Shown piece by piece: positions 10,905 to 23,300 of a stretch of 64,000 nucleotides of DNA; the first letter of the stretch is position 1, and each line of letters opens with the position of its first letter. The stretch lies in NCBI GenBank assembly GCA_026874595.1, contig CM049312.1, positions 74,064,429 to 74,128,428 of the forward strand, written 5' to 3'. The DNA is from Sipunculus nudus (taxonomy: Eukaryota > Annelida > Sipuncula > Golfingiida > Sipunculidae). The notes beneath the pieces are model-generated. The model did not search any database, was not told the DNA's origin, and worked only from the letters and a program-made list of their open reading frames with translations. Position numbers and translations under genes: made by a program.

Positions 10905-11222
10905 GACATTACCCTTCCGCTAGAGGTCGTTTCTACTCAAACGAACCTCTTCCAGTTGGAAATTGTGATAATGGCCGGGACTACTTTTCTCGACTGCCAA
11001 ACCTTAAAATCAAAACATTTCAAGGAAACACCTTTTTTTTACATTGCACATGCATATGCTTACAAAATATTACCTATATCTTGAAGTCCTTACCACAAAA
11101 ACACTCATGTTTAAGTAATATGCCTTGCGACAATTCTAATCCGACATATTTGAACGAACTACAATTCCCTCTTCACTACATTTATACCACGACGCTTGAG
11201 TCTGAAGAAGCCCCGGTACATT
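10905..11222 (+). repeat. Dispersed ~300-bp repeat, family R1, copy 1
   Basis: This segment and 57437-57733 align end to end in the same orientation. Shared landmarks in order are CCTTCCGC-AGAGGTC, ACTACTTTTCTCGACTG-type, TTTCAAGGAAACACCTTT, CACATGCATATGCTTACAAA, CCTTACCACAAAAACAC, CATGTTTA, and CTCTTCACTACATTTATACC. Two copies 46 kb apart prove a dispersed family. Neither copy has obvious terminal repeats or a pol III promoter, and the class is unknown. The copy here keeps more CpG than its partner, which lies in the CpG-depleted domain. Confidence 0.75.
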
Positions 11223-13325
11223 GTGAGGTTTTGATTTCAATGTCAACAAACCCACACCAACGGAGTGTCGTACTCTTGTAAGTCCGATTCTGCGCAGTGT
11301 GCCCCGGCATTTCATGCTCCATGCCATTCTCCACCCAGAAGATCTATCTATGAATGTCAAGGATAAACCTCCGGCAAACGTTCATTCACACAGCACGCTT
11401 TTACACCGAAATCGAGCTATTACGCTTGAGAAGTGTAAATTACAAACATTAAGTGAATAGAGCAAATATAGAGAATGCATCGACAACATCCATTCAAATT
11501 ATAACCAACAGAAAGTTTTTGTCCGTGAAAAATATTTTATTTATTGATAAACCTGTGGATCTATTTGCGGTGCAATATCTGTGGCGCGGTATTTTAAAAT
11601 AAACAGAAACGTATGCACTTGTTTCCTTGCTTCCGATAGTTTACTTGATAAAACCAGTTCCAGAATGGCTGAAGATGCCAATGTGTGCGCGGTGATAGTG
11701 CAGCGACACTTTGTTGTGGTCATTTTAACATTATGCAAAAGGATTAGATGGATGAATTGAGGGGGGGGGGGGGGGACTCTTTATTGCATGCTGACATAAG
11801 AAATGAGTGGCAAGGAATCTCGAGTCATATGTTGTTCATATTTACTGACCATACACGTTGGAAAGGGACTGGGTCAAATGTCAGGTCAAACATGATAAAA
11901 TCGTCACTGACAGCAGGGTCTATTCATTTGGACAATAGAGTAAATAGACCTAAACCCGGCACTGGAGGTTGGCACCGTGCACTTAAGAACAAATAGCACA
12001 CGGCGAGTAGACTGTATAGGTTTATGGAATGCGAGTTGTAAAAAAAACCGAGGAAATGCGGTTATAGCTAGTTTAAAGCATTTACAATTACCATGACATG
12101 AACGAGTTAAGGGCATAAGGGGAACCTAAAACTTGCATTATAGGGATTACCATTTCTCTACATTTTACATGGGCAAAAGTTTAAGTATACTTTCATAATC
12201 CATATAGCCTTTCCAAAGTATCAGAAGTCTAGGGTGGAAATAAAAACTGGGGGGGGGGGGGGGGGGGGATATGTCAAATAAAATAGAAGCCTCTCTTGCT
12301 CACGGCCTTTTCAGCCACAGCATGCAGCGACATCTGTTGGCGACGACTGGCGCTAAGTGTCTGGGTACGTTAAATCAATCAAAACATCGTATATAAGGAG
12401 AAAATATCCTATCCTTCAGGCGATGTTCGTACTCGAGTCTCTGGCACGTTTCTTGTTTCATCTATCAAGCCCTGGAATGTTCACACGATGCGCATGCTCG
12501 TAGAAAAGGAAGATCAGGTATTCATTTTGAAATTCAGTCGCAATGGGAAAATATAAAATAAAATGTTGTGCATATACCGTTGTACTAGTTATATTTATCC
12601 CGTGTTTTGGATGGAATTTTCCAGCATTTTCAAAAGTATCGTCCAGTTATTTTGTGTCATCAATATCCTTAGTTTAGACTAAAATTGTATTGTTTATTCA
12701 AAATACATTTAACCTGTACTGGTTTCATAGTCAGATTAAATTTTAACCATTGTTGATATATCTACAACAAGATAAATGAACCGGTGATGTATATACTCTG
12801 ACACACCTTTGTAATATAACTGTTGTGTCTTGCATGTAAAGACGTCCAAGAACCGATTTCTACATCACAGTATCAGCTCAATAAACAAAAACGTTTGTCA
12901 CAAGAAAAAATGACATGGTGTAGTTATATCACCTTGTTTAAATACATCATGTTATATTGATTATGTTTACTGGCTATATATAACGTATAATCTAAATAAC
13001 GATAACAAAAAAAAGTTAGTTACGAGTGGGGTTACCGTATAATATATTAGCCAACATATACAACTGAAATTTGACCCAATAAATTAAAAACAAACTGCCA
13101 TTTATAAAGAGACAGATCGTTCAGTTAGAAGCTTTTTCTGCTGGTCACATCCTATATAAGACATTCTTTTTCCTTCAAATCTTTATATTTTCCTTGGTCC
13201 AATCAACACGTGAATCAACATTGTCGTCAAATCGGATCAATGGAAATCGTAAACTTAAGTTCGGTGACAAATGACAAATCTGAAACAAAGAAGAAAACAA
13301 GACCAATTAATGTATCTAAACATTA
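11223..13325. other. Spacer with two long poly-G tracts
   Basis: G runs at 11761-11775 (15) and 12249-12268 (20). Around 12390-12515 there is a TATATAAGG followed by a mildly GC-rich stretch ending in CAG|GTATTC, which could be read as a first exon, but nothing else supports that. The rest is AT-rich with no assignable feature. Confidence 0.5.
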
Positions 13326-13402
13326 CATATATATATATACAGTTAATATAAATATATATATATATATATATAGTTAATATAAATATATATATATATGTGT
13401 GT
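13326..13402. repeat. Interrupted (TA)n microsatellite
   Basis: Two or three TA runs separated by the phrase AGTTAATATAAA, itself repeated twice, ending in a short TG stretch. Confidence 0.9.
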
Positions 13403-13740
13403 CTTTGTGTGTCTGCATGCAATCGTTTTCGTGTGGGGTCTATCTGAACGTTTGCTTAGGAATGAAATTCTCTCATATGATATCTCAGGAGTGAAACAAT
13501 GTCGAGGGCTGAAAGCTGACATATCCATTCATCCTGGATAGTTTTGTAGTAAACATGACAGGTTCCGCCACCTATAATAATGTATTCGTAGAATACATAC
13601 ATGCATTTTTCGCAGGAGAGATATTACGAATCCGTCTGAAATTGTGCATGTCCATACATCTTTGATACCTCAATCTCATACATAAGCCTAATGGCGCCAC
13701 CCATCCATAAATCTTTGACATTTGAAAACTGTAAGGTTGT

Positions 13741-13879
13741 AGCTGCCCGCCCATGGTAGGTGGTTTTCTCCGGGTTCTCCGGTTTCCTCCAGGTCTATCG
13801 AACGCCACCATCAGAACCATGGAGAGTGTCCCGTATAAGTTATAATATAGCTATTTGTACAATCCATGATAAATAAATA

Positions 13880-13890
<11 letters not shown>
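13741..13890 (+). mobile_element. SINE family A, 5'-truncated copy
   Basis: Matches the body and 3' end of the copy at 2925-3165: GGTGGTTTTCTCCGGG, CTCCGGTTTCCTCC, ATCGAACGC, CCATGGAGAG, and GTACAATCCATGATAAATAAA. The tRNA head is missing. It sits inside the satellite array, splitting one unit; removing it and the following (TA)n restores the usual spacing between cores. Its 3' tail passes into the (TA)n tract, which probably grew from it. Confidence 0.8.

Positions 13891-13950
<60 letters not shown>
13883..13950. repeat. (TA)n microsatellite, ~34 units
   Basis: A pure TA run starting at the tail of the truncated SINE. Confidence 0.95.
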
Positions 13951-13955
<5 letters not shown>

Positions 13956-14470
13956 GTTTATATCTCAGGAGTGGATGAATGTATCAGTCTGAAAGTTTGC
14001 ATATGTATCCGTCTCGGAAAGCTTTGTCGTAAACCAGACAGGTGGCGCCACATACCGTCCCATTTTCGTTGAATTTATTCATGCACCTTTCTCAGGAGTG
14101 ATTTGGCATATCGGCATGAAAATTTGCATGTTCAACCATCTCGGGTAGAGTTATCGTACGCAACACTGGTGGCGCCATCTACAATCATGTTTGCATAATG
14201 TACATCTGTACATCTGTTTTGGGTGAAAATCGCTCATATTTCAGGAGTGGTTTTGGCATATCGGCCTGAAATGGTGCATGTAGATATAACTTGGGTAGAT
14301 TTCTTGTACACAAGACTGGTGGAGCCACCTACAATCACGTATTTGTGGAATACATTTAGGCGTTTACCTCATAAGTAGTTTGACGTAATATATATACTTG
14401 ACATTTTGCATGCCCATAGACGTAGGATGGCATTATCATCTACACATAACTGGTGGTGCTACCTACAATT

Positions 14471-15295
14471 ATTTATTTTCAGTTTCGTCCAAACGAGCCT
14501 CTTCGGATACAATCTACAACCGTACGTCTTGTCACAAATTCGGAGGTGTGTCACGTCAGGAGAGATTCCATGCCTCATTTTATCCACGCCTCTGTGATTT
14601 TGCGGATACCTGTAGTCGCTTGTCGACTGACCATATTCTAGCTGTACGCCTGTTTCGTCTTATAAGTTGAATAACCACAAATGCTGGACTAACATTGACT
14701 TAAAATGGTTACCCTTTATCCAGTAACAAAACCGTTTTGATATAGTGACGCATAAAAAGTGCATTGGCTTAGTTGAGTATATCACTGTTCAAACATCTCA
14801 TTGCTCCAATAATCATAAGCATTTTTCATTAGACCATTGGTTGTCCGGACAATTCAGGGACATCGGAGTGATCGGATTTTAGGCTATGTGTGGCCTAAGA
14901 CCGAATTACTTAGTGTTTTATTGATATGTTCGATTTTTATGTATTGTGTGGATTACAAATGTAAATCCGTATGCCTGTAGACGCATAGGCTTTTCATTAT
15001 ATAGATTTAAATTACTGGCGTTACATTTACCACTTAAATAATTTTCCCTAAAATGCACTTAGTGACACTCAGCATTGGTCTATGTTTTTAAATACTGTGA
15101 TTTGTTTTCATAATTTTTTTTTTAATTTAGAAACGGATTGCTTTTTATTTTCTCTTCTTATATTATATCCTGAATATTTATCCTGCATATGTTCATGTAC
15201 TATCTCTCATTTTATTTGTTGCTTTAGAACACAATCATAACACATAATAATATATTTCATCAAATGTTCTTTGTGAAATCAGGATATATGGATCT
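14471..15295. other. AT-rich spacer upstream of candidate promoter
   Basis: No supported feature apart from the 20-mer at 14926-14945, which is shared with 6146-6165. Confidence 0.5.
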
Positions 15296-15400
15296 TATGA
15301 ACTTGCAACAGCGATGTTGCTGCCATCTAACGTGCAACAAGTGAAGTAAAATGTCAACTTCCGGAGTCGATTGCAATGGTTGCTGGGATAGGTCGGAATA
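15296..15400 (+). promoter_or_regulatory. Candidate TATA-less promoter
   Basis: This stretch just upstream of the candidate first exon holds CTTCCGG at 15359-15365 (the ETS-factor core common in TATA-less promoters). It also holds GCAATGGTTGCTGG near 15373, resembling an RFX/X-box half palindrome, and AACAGCGATGTTGCTGCCATCT near 15308. CpG content is moderate here and falls steadily over the next 2 kb. Promoter status is inference from motifs and from the exon that follows. Confidence 0.35.
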
Positions 15401-15516
15401 CAGAAGACATCAGTATCGCCGGGACGGATAAACATAGTCAGTTTGGACGACAAGAAATCCATAAATAAAGCCAGAAAAGTGAGGGAAAGGCACGGATAAG
15501 GTGCAAACCAAGAGCC

Positions 15517-15537
15517 ATGCAGGGGGAGAACCGCCAG
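15517..15537 (+). CDS. Candidate first coding exon (MQGENRQ...)
   Basis: The ATG at 15517 has the context GAGCC-ATG-C and is the first ATG after the putative promoter region. It opens seven codons, MQGENRQ, that end exactly at a consensus 5' splice site, CAG|GTAAGT, at 15537/15538, in phase 0. The sequence from about 15400 to 15516 would be 5' UTR. I do not recognise the peptide. The position fits the regional pattern: CpG is ordinary upstream and becomes depleted from about 17 kb on, as expected for the body of a methylated gene read on the plus strand. If unspliced, the frame stops after 27 codons. Product unknown. Confidence 0.4.
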
Positions 15538-15759
15538 GTAAGTTTTGAACAGAACTACTTTTTTTCTTCCATCTCCCCATCAATCGGTGCGATTTCATGA
15601 CCCGTGGACATTCACTTTTCATTCAATGATTTGAAGTTTTGGAGGGAAAAGCAATCCATGTTTGTTGTGTGAGTCATGCCAGGTGTTTTGACTGGATAAT
15701 TATGATCGGCTAAGGTTGATTTACTGTTATCTACTGTGTTATTAACCCCGTATGTGCAG

Positions 15760-15879
15760 CGACGAACGCACGCTGCGCGTGGAGATGAAATGGAGCACGG
15801 TCCTGAAACCAACAACGAAATCAGCAACACATGTCATGAATGTCAGACTCATCCTTGTGTCATGGGGCACTCCCCCTAA
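15760..15879 (+). CDS. Candidate second exon, hydrophilic, Cys-containing
   Basis: A possible acceptor (TAACCCCGTATGTGCAG) ends at 15759, 222 bases after the first donor. Joining it in phase 0 to the first exon gives a charged stretch, RRTHAARGDEMEHGPE, then NTCHECQTHPC, before a TAA at 15877-15879. G is most frequent at codon position 1 in this frame, as in real coding sequence, and CpG density is locally high. However, no strong donor is present before the stop, so the exon could end at a weak site, be the end of a short ORF, or be spurious. Another frame (ATG at 15752) is open for 71 codons but has poorer composition. Family not recognised. Confidence 0.25.
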   Translation, partial: RRTHAARGDEMEHGPETNNEISNTCHECQTHPCVMGHSP

Positions 15880-18800
15880 TGCCCTATTATGTATTCTAGT
15901 TTACCACTATTTGGTGACCACTACTACTGAACACGTCGCTCTCTTAGTTTCGTTCATATATCTGTGAAGTTTGATTAAATTTAGCCAGGTTCAGGTCTAT
16001 TTTTCCTATTAGAGTTAGATGTTGAAGCATTGGTGATGTGATCTGTTCATAGTTCGTCCCACAACCCCTGTCCACCTAATTTATCACTATTACCTCTACA
16101 TAATACATACTTGCCAAACAAAATTTGCACCAGTGGCATATATCTAGGCAAAAGCATAATTTTTGGTAGACAGAGTGTCCGTCTCTCTAATACAGAGACG
16201 GAAAGCACTGCATGCATTCTTGTGGTGCCCTGTCTGATATTACTAAATGTCCCTCCTTTGGCCAAATTACCAAACATAATCTAGCTAACATACCCTTAAC
16301 TGCGACTCCTTACTTGTTTTCTTGCTCAAATAAGAAAATGAAACATATAATCCAGGTTCAAAGTTAAGAAGCGATGCTCGCAGGTTTCTAACCAAACATG
16401 ACATGTTGCTTTAGGGTCAAGGACACAGGGAGAAGCCAGTTTTCAAATTCCTTCCTCTGATTGGCTGTTTGGTTTCAGTCTCATTCATCATGGGAATCCA
16501 ACTTAATTCCAAGCATAACATTTACTGCCTGGTCCCTAAATTAGTGCCATCTAGTGAATAAAACAGAAAGTGCAAGCAAAACAATGGTTCCAAGCGGGGC
16601 TGGTAGCCACCTGCAAATTTTCTCGTTTTCACTTATTAGAAATGGTTCACACACCAAGTAAAGACCCACGTTTGTTTATTTTAAGCTTATTATCTAATTT
16701 ATCTAAATATCTGTGTCCTCGCTCGCACACCAATTTTTTCAATAGAGTGCTCGTAAGCCTCGCTGGGAGGCTTACTAAGTAGGCTAAATTTTTGGTACCT
16801 TAAGTACTCACGATATAAAAATTATTTACTTTACGGCCTGGTTGACATGTCTCATACAGTGTGGTTCATGGCGTCCCTGATAAGTGGCTATTGTTTATCC
16901 TCCTTGAATATGGATATAAAGTAATGTGACGTAACAGTGAAGCGCATGCACATGGAGAATACAAGTTTCACTGTAAACAGAGGTCCGTATTACTTGATTA
17001 TTGGTCCCATGTATGTTGGTGCTTCTTTAGTACGTCAAGTCTATTATGCTGTCATCACTAATCCCTGATATGCCCATTTTACAGATTAGTGGCAAGATGT
17101 CGCTATAGATACCCATAAAGTTGTTTTAAACTGTTTACAGGAAAATGACATAAGGTAGGCTATTTTTTCCTTAAAGTTAATTATGCTTTTTCCTCTTTCT
17201 GCCCAAAGGTCAAACAGTCTTCGTGTTCTTTGATTCGCAAATAAATATTCATGAAAAAAAACATGGATAGGGGTGCTGGAACGGACTATAGTGTTGAAAT
17301 TTTAATATTGTATTGTTATTTTAGGTTTTGAATTTCAATATGGTTACAGCTGTCAATATTCAGCTACGAAGCTTCAGCAACAAACTGTGAAAATGTTTCA
17401 GATCTGATTTAATCAGGATGATAAAGAAAGACATCATTTAAACCAAATATGCCCAAAAGCACAATTCATTTTATATTAGGGTAATATTAGAAAATTTGAG
17501 TGGAGTCAAAGTCCATGAGGTTCACATCTCAAGTCACCTTCTTTTTCTGACATTCTGAGTCTTTTGGATATTGAGTCTGAATCAATGAAAATAATAGAAA
17601 TATTTATTGCAGTTATGCCTGAGTGATGAAGAGTAAATTTGAGAGTTAAAGAGGGATGTGAAGAAAATTTACAGTCAGTATATAACAAAGAGCAAGTGAT
17701 GGCAAAAGTTGTCTGGACACAAAACTGACAAAAATTAATATACTTTATATATGAAAACTAATTAACTGATGAATTTTTGGTCTGTACATGCATAAATTAC
17801 CTGAACATGAAATGATAGCCTTGATAGGTATGATATTCATAATACATATATACATTATTAAATTTTTCTTTGCATTTTGAGAAAGTAGGGGTGTAAAAAT
17901 GCATTGAATATTCAATGTATTAACTTAAAACCCCTCAGTTATATTGCAATAGATTCATAACCTCAGAATCAATTTTTTATGACTATTATTTCATGCTTTC
18001 ACCCCTCATTTAAAATATTTTTTTTTATTTAAAAGAAAGCCCGAAATTTACTATGTAATTAGTAATAGATTGAATGTCAATTGAAAGGTAAAGAATCAAT
18101 TTATTAATTAAAAGGCCCCTCACAATTCACAGGCCAAGACTTAAGTGATACACCGGGAGGATACCTTGGTAATCTACTGGTACAGATAAACACTTGGCAC
18201 AGGTTAATCCTGTGATGATCACTCATAACCTTCTTTTGTGATTGACACTGATGTGTGGAGCTGCATATGTTCGTGTGCATGACTGGGCCTGTCGTAAAAT
18301 TAGAAGGGCAGATAATGACGTGTAGTGATGAATACCAGCCCGGTCTGTCTCACCCCTTTTGATGTCAGTTGCTATCAATCAAGTGTCATTTGATGCGTTA
18401 AGGTAGATGGTATCTGTTTCAAGGTGAGCAACAGTGTATAACATTCATTGAAAACGTCTCTGTATTGCTGCTTCTATTATAGGTATTCATGTATTACTAT
18501 TGGTTAGGTTAAAGATCTTACACTTTAGATGTTCCTGTTAAAACATTCATTTTTGGACACATCATTGGTATTTTACCCCTTTGTAAACAGATTTTAGAGA
18601 CCTGACATGTTCTTCTTTGTTTTGAGGGGTGGTCACACATATTGAATATAGGGAAAAGATGGGGTAAATATCAAAGACCCGGGCAATGCAATAGGAAATT
18701 AATGCTGTATATTTTAGAAGTACAGTAACAAATATCATAATTTGATTATAATCCTAACAGGTTACTTAGTCTTTGAAGAGGTAGGACATGACTTTAAACT

Positions 18801-20055
18801 TAGCAGTAAAGTTCATCTCATCAAAGCAATTTATATTCAGATTAATGAGGGAGACCTGTAAAAATTGTACAGCTTATTTGGAGTGGGAATAGGAGTTTGA
18901 TTTGGGTGGTTCAGCCAGGGCGGGATGGTGGGACTAAGGGATATATCTTATTTGCTCACCACAACAGAAAAAGTCATCACTATTTATGTGTTTTCCCTGT
19001 CACAAAGTTCAGTCAGCCTACCAAACTATGTCAAATTTAATTTTCTAAATGTTCCTGGTAACAACAGGGAACTAATTAATATGCATACATGATGATAATG
19101 TTGCAGAAATAGGAAGTTCTGAGAAAACATAGCTTTAGCGGAGGAATGGAACATTGATGAAAGCAGAACCTCCTTCACACAGTCACAAGGGTAACAAAAA
19201 GCCAAATGCAAGGTAACCATCAAGAATGGTTTACCATTGTACTGTGATATGAAGAAGACTAAACACTAGGTAATGATATACTCAGTGACTCAGTAGCAGC
19301 TTGAATGTACTAACCCTGCAGCCTATACAAACACCTTGAAAGTCACACAACAGAGTAGAATGGTCTGTACCTGTAGTGAGTAAACAACACTCAGCCATTT
19401 CCTGGCTAGACAAGGGGAATGCACTGGATTGACCCCAGTTCTCTGACTGAAGGATGTTAGTTTCTTTGTGCCAGGGATGGACGGCTTAGTATGAGGATTA
19501 TAATGAGGGTAATTTCACATATGTGTGGTTTGTTCTTGAAAAGGATTTACTGGTAATTGTGAGCTATGCAATCTCTTGGTAATATCATAAAACATATTTT
19601 TCTGCAATTAAACCTATTCATCACAAAAGTCCTACTAAACTCTACAGCTCAGACATACATTTCAACCAAATTCACTGCTTTTTATTGTCCATTTTAATGT
19701 TATTTCTAGGAAACCAAACATAGATTTGTAAGTAATATTTGGATAAATCAGCAATTCACTTAAAGTTAACTTGGATTACTTTTTATAATAAATATAATTT
19801 CTTTGGGTATGTAATTATTTTATAATTTATTAGCTCAGGTTATAGGTTTAGATATATTTGCTCTCAAGTTGCACATTTTATCCAAGATAATAGAGACATT
19901 GTAATTTTCTGTCTTTTAGTACATTTTGGTTTATTCTATGTAATTTTAGCAGTGAATTATTTTTGGGAGTGTACATTTGATTCAATTGTCACAAACCAAC
20001 ATGAGTATAATATTAAAACTATACTGCAATACTAGTTTACATGTCCTATTGAAAG
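15880..20055. other. Probable intron, progressively CpG-depleted
   Basis: AT-rich sequence with no supported exon or element. CpG is still present at 16-16.8 kb and nearly absent afterwards: the 600 bases 17461-18060 contain a single CG by hand count. A TGCCATCTAGTG motif at about 16545 resembles a CTCF core. Confidence 0.45.
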
Positions 20056-20057
20056 TA

Positions 20058-20302
20058 CAGTGGAACCTCGGAATTTCTGTATCTTTTTTTTTCCGAAAAT
20101 TCATTTTCCGAAATATAAAAATTGTTTCAGTGAAACCTTGAAATGTTCACATGTACCTAAAATAATAGTACACCGCATACTGGAAAAAATGGTGAACCTC
20201 ACACATCCATAACCTCAAGTATCCAAACAAATTTAAATATCCAAACAAATTTTTATGTACCACAAATCATTCAGATAATCAAGGTTCTTCTGAAATTCCA
20301 CT
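20058..20302. mobile_element. Decayed pogo/Tc1-type MITE
   Basis: The left end TA|CAGTGGAACCTCGG is typical of pogo/Tigger-like elements. The right end GAAATTCCACTC is its eroded inverted partner, with AAGGTTCTTCTG just inside. Interior phrases ATCCAAACAAATTT are repeated. It is heavily decayed and CpG-poor, hence old. Confidence 0.55.
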
Positions 20303-23300
20303 CATTTCAAAGCACTGTACATGGATGTACATGGAGAATACTGTTATGTGGTTACCAAGCTTTTTTTGTGATCACAAGTTTGCTGAAACAGGATGAGGGT
20401 TAAATGTGTTCAGTTCTGTCATTGTTACTGACATCAGCCAACTTTCACTCTAATTTAAACATTTCAAAGGCTTTATGAAGAGAATTTTTCACACTTGCTA
20501 TTTACAAATTTGTTGCATGATTTCTGCATTGTCTTGAAGCAAAAAATGTGCTTCACATTTGCTCATATATATTTATAGCTCAAATTTTAAAATTTTCCAT
20601 AGCCCCCTCCCCCCCCCCCTCCCCACACACACACACACACACACATACACCTAAAACCTGTTCCTTGGCCTGTGGTGTGTGTCAGCCAAGAGGGACTGCA
20701 GGGTAGAATGATGAATCACATTGAATTAGCACCAGAGAAAATGTTTGCCAAATGATGACAACTGACATAATAGTTATGTTGGTTTGTGAAGAATATATGC
20801 TGTGTACTGTAATAATTAGATAACCTGTAACATTAGCTCGGGGGAATATTTGCTCTATAACATACTGAGCTTAGCTTCAGTGTAAGCCTCTTTGTAAATC
20901 ATTATAATTGCACTTATTTACAATGTGTTAATTCTGAATATATAAGACTGTTATTAACAAGTGATTTACATTCCTTAGCGCTACAAATATCAAACCATGT
21001 AACCAAGAAATATATGAATAATAAATACTTAATCACAAGTTAATAAAAAGCTACATTTCTGTCTAAACTCCCATTTTAATTGCACATGTATTTCTCATAC
21101 AGATTACTGGTCAGTGGTCACTTAGCACTGGCATTACAGGTGTTTTTGTTCTTATGTAAACTGCAAAGGAATACAGAGTCATTGGTTGGTAAAATTTTTG
21201 AAACACTTTAATTTACAATAACTTGAAATGGATATATTTCATTCAGAAAAATTTTCAAGATGAAAAACAGAATGCCCTGGATAATTTTTTTCCCAGGTTA
21301 TTTTCATAAGTTGATTCCAATGCCAATTTCTCTTACCCTTATCCCTCAAATCCCTGCTTATTGTTTTCAACACCATCTTGTTTTTATCGTCAGATTTTGT
21401 ATTTGAAGCCAACAGTAGAAACCAGGTATAAATTGTTACAGGAATGAGATATATACTGTCCAAGCAGGGAATATTACTTAGTGTTTGAAATCAGTTACAT
21501 TTCATGATCAGATGGATCAGGAAAATTTGTTGACCTCTACTGACCTGTTACTGGAATTAATCGATGTGTAGGTGTGTGAAAAAATCTGGCTATATGTACA
21601 TACCTTTCAATCATCTCAACTGATATATAGGTGAACAAACAGGTATTTGGTATTATGTGTAAAAATTCTTTAGCTTACATGTGTATACAGTTACCTTAGG
21701 AATGAAATTTAAACAATAATTTATATATCAAAGCACATATTTTCTCATCACAAACCGTAAGTTTTGTGTAAAACTTTGTAACTGATCATTGCACTGTGTA
21801 AGTGAATATGATTCAGACATTTCATACAGATTAGATCAGCCATGCACATACTCGGTCACTGCAACAGTTTCATCAAATTCAGAGGGCTGGGTTCAAAACT
21901 AGACATTTTTAAAGAAAACCATAGTAGTAAAAGGACCTGTGTTTCAACCTGTTACAACTCAGTAACTGTTTATAAATATTTAAAGTTTTGATATTTCTTT
22001 GATATTGTAGCTCCATCATGATGTAATGTCAATTTTACTTTTATCCTCAAGATTCTAGGAAAATGGCCCAAATAAAGTGAATTCACAAGCAACAGCTTGC
22101 GGGTTATTAATAGAAAAGCAAAGCTTGTGGTGCAATTACTTAATTATTTATCATGGTTGTTTCAGTAACCTCCTGTTGTCTTTGTTTCTCAGCTACCGTT
22201 ATTCTTGACTAGTGAATGAGCTAATTAACCGAATTACCCAGTGATACTATGTATTTTCTTTTTATGTGTATGCATGAATAAAGGGTGAATTTATTCATTG
22301 GAGTGTTCTTAATTTCATATAATTAGTTATATCTGAAGGACCTGTCGTGTTTAAATTATGGTTTTCCGTATGCAAGAAATGTACTCCTTGCAGCTTTAGA
22401 TTATAAACATAAAATAATTGATATTGTGATGGGAGAAAACGCTGGTGGATGTTTGAAATTTGAATATATATATATATATATTTTTAAATGTAGTATGTGT
22501 AAATGTAAATTTTTAAAAGTGCAGAGCTCTGTCTGCATAGTACATCAATGCAATTTTGCTTCAGTAGTTTTGATATATGAGAACACTTGTTAGGTCAGAG
22601 CTCTAGGCAAATGTAACAAAGAGCTACATTGTTTATAGTCACAAAAAACCATCCAGACTGCCAGTACACCAGAACTGCTGCTACATATTTGTAAATTTAC
22701 AGTAACATTGTTATTTAATTCCTTTACTTATATAATTAAAAGTTATATATTTCCATCTGTATTATCTTTGGGAATGATGCAGACTATACATCAAGAACCA
22801 CATTTTAATTTACGTAATCTAAGGCCACCCTAACCAAAAAAGAAACAGCCACTTAAAGAAAAAAATGTTAACAGATTGTTTCTGGAAATTGAGTTATAAC
22901 CAGTCAGCAAATAAAAATATACCCTCAGTTTCATAAATTGGGTTGTATATATATAAGTGAAGTTTTTAAATGTTTCATATTATGTCATTATGTTCCAAGC
23001 AAAATTTTGAATGGACTTAAACCAGTTGCTAGGAACAATAGAAGCATGTTCATGTCACATACTTCTAACCTTTCCAAACTTTGCCTTTATCTTTGAAATA
23101 ATTGTAAACACTCCAGATGATATTATAATTAGATTCATACAAGTAACCATTGTTTTGCAAGGTGGAAAATTTGGGGTAGTTTTGATGTATGTGAACTTGA
23201 TAAATTATACACAAGCTGATCCCTGGGCCACTGTCACCATACCCTCCCTGTTGATGTATAGTATGACAACAATTACAATAGTATCCCTGTATTCAGCTGC

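Larger units (their letters stand above)
13440..14470 (+). repeat. ~140-bp satellite array, family S, plus orientation
   Basis: Diverged tandem units each carry CTCAGGAGTG, a GGCATATCGGCCTGAAA-like block, TTGCATGT, and a GGTGGCGCCACC core. Cores lie at 13561, 13690, 14041, 14168, 14318 and 14452. Spacings are about 130, then (after a SINE insertion) 127, 150 and 134, which echoes the 131/149 alternation of the array at 54-55.5 kb. That array is the same family on the opposite strand. The GGTGGCGCCACC core is a perfect palindrome. No transposon ends were found around this copy. Confidence 0.75.

Noticed and set aside
12390-12515. TATA-like TATATAAGG followed by a possible exon ending CAG|GTATTC
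   Set aside because: No coding frame, no promoter motif beyond one TATA-like word, and no change in CpG profile here.
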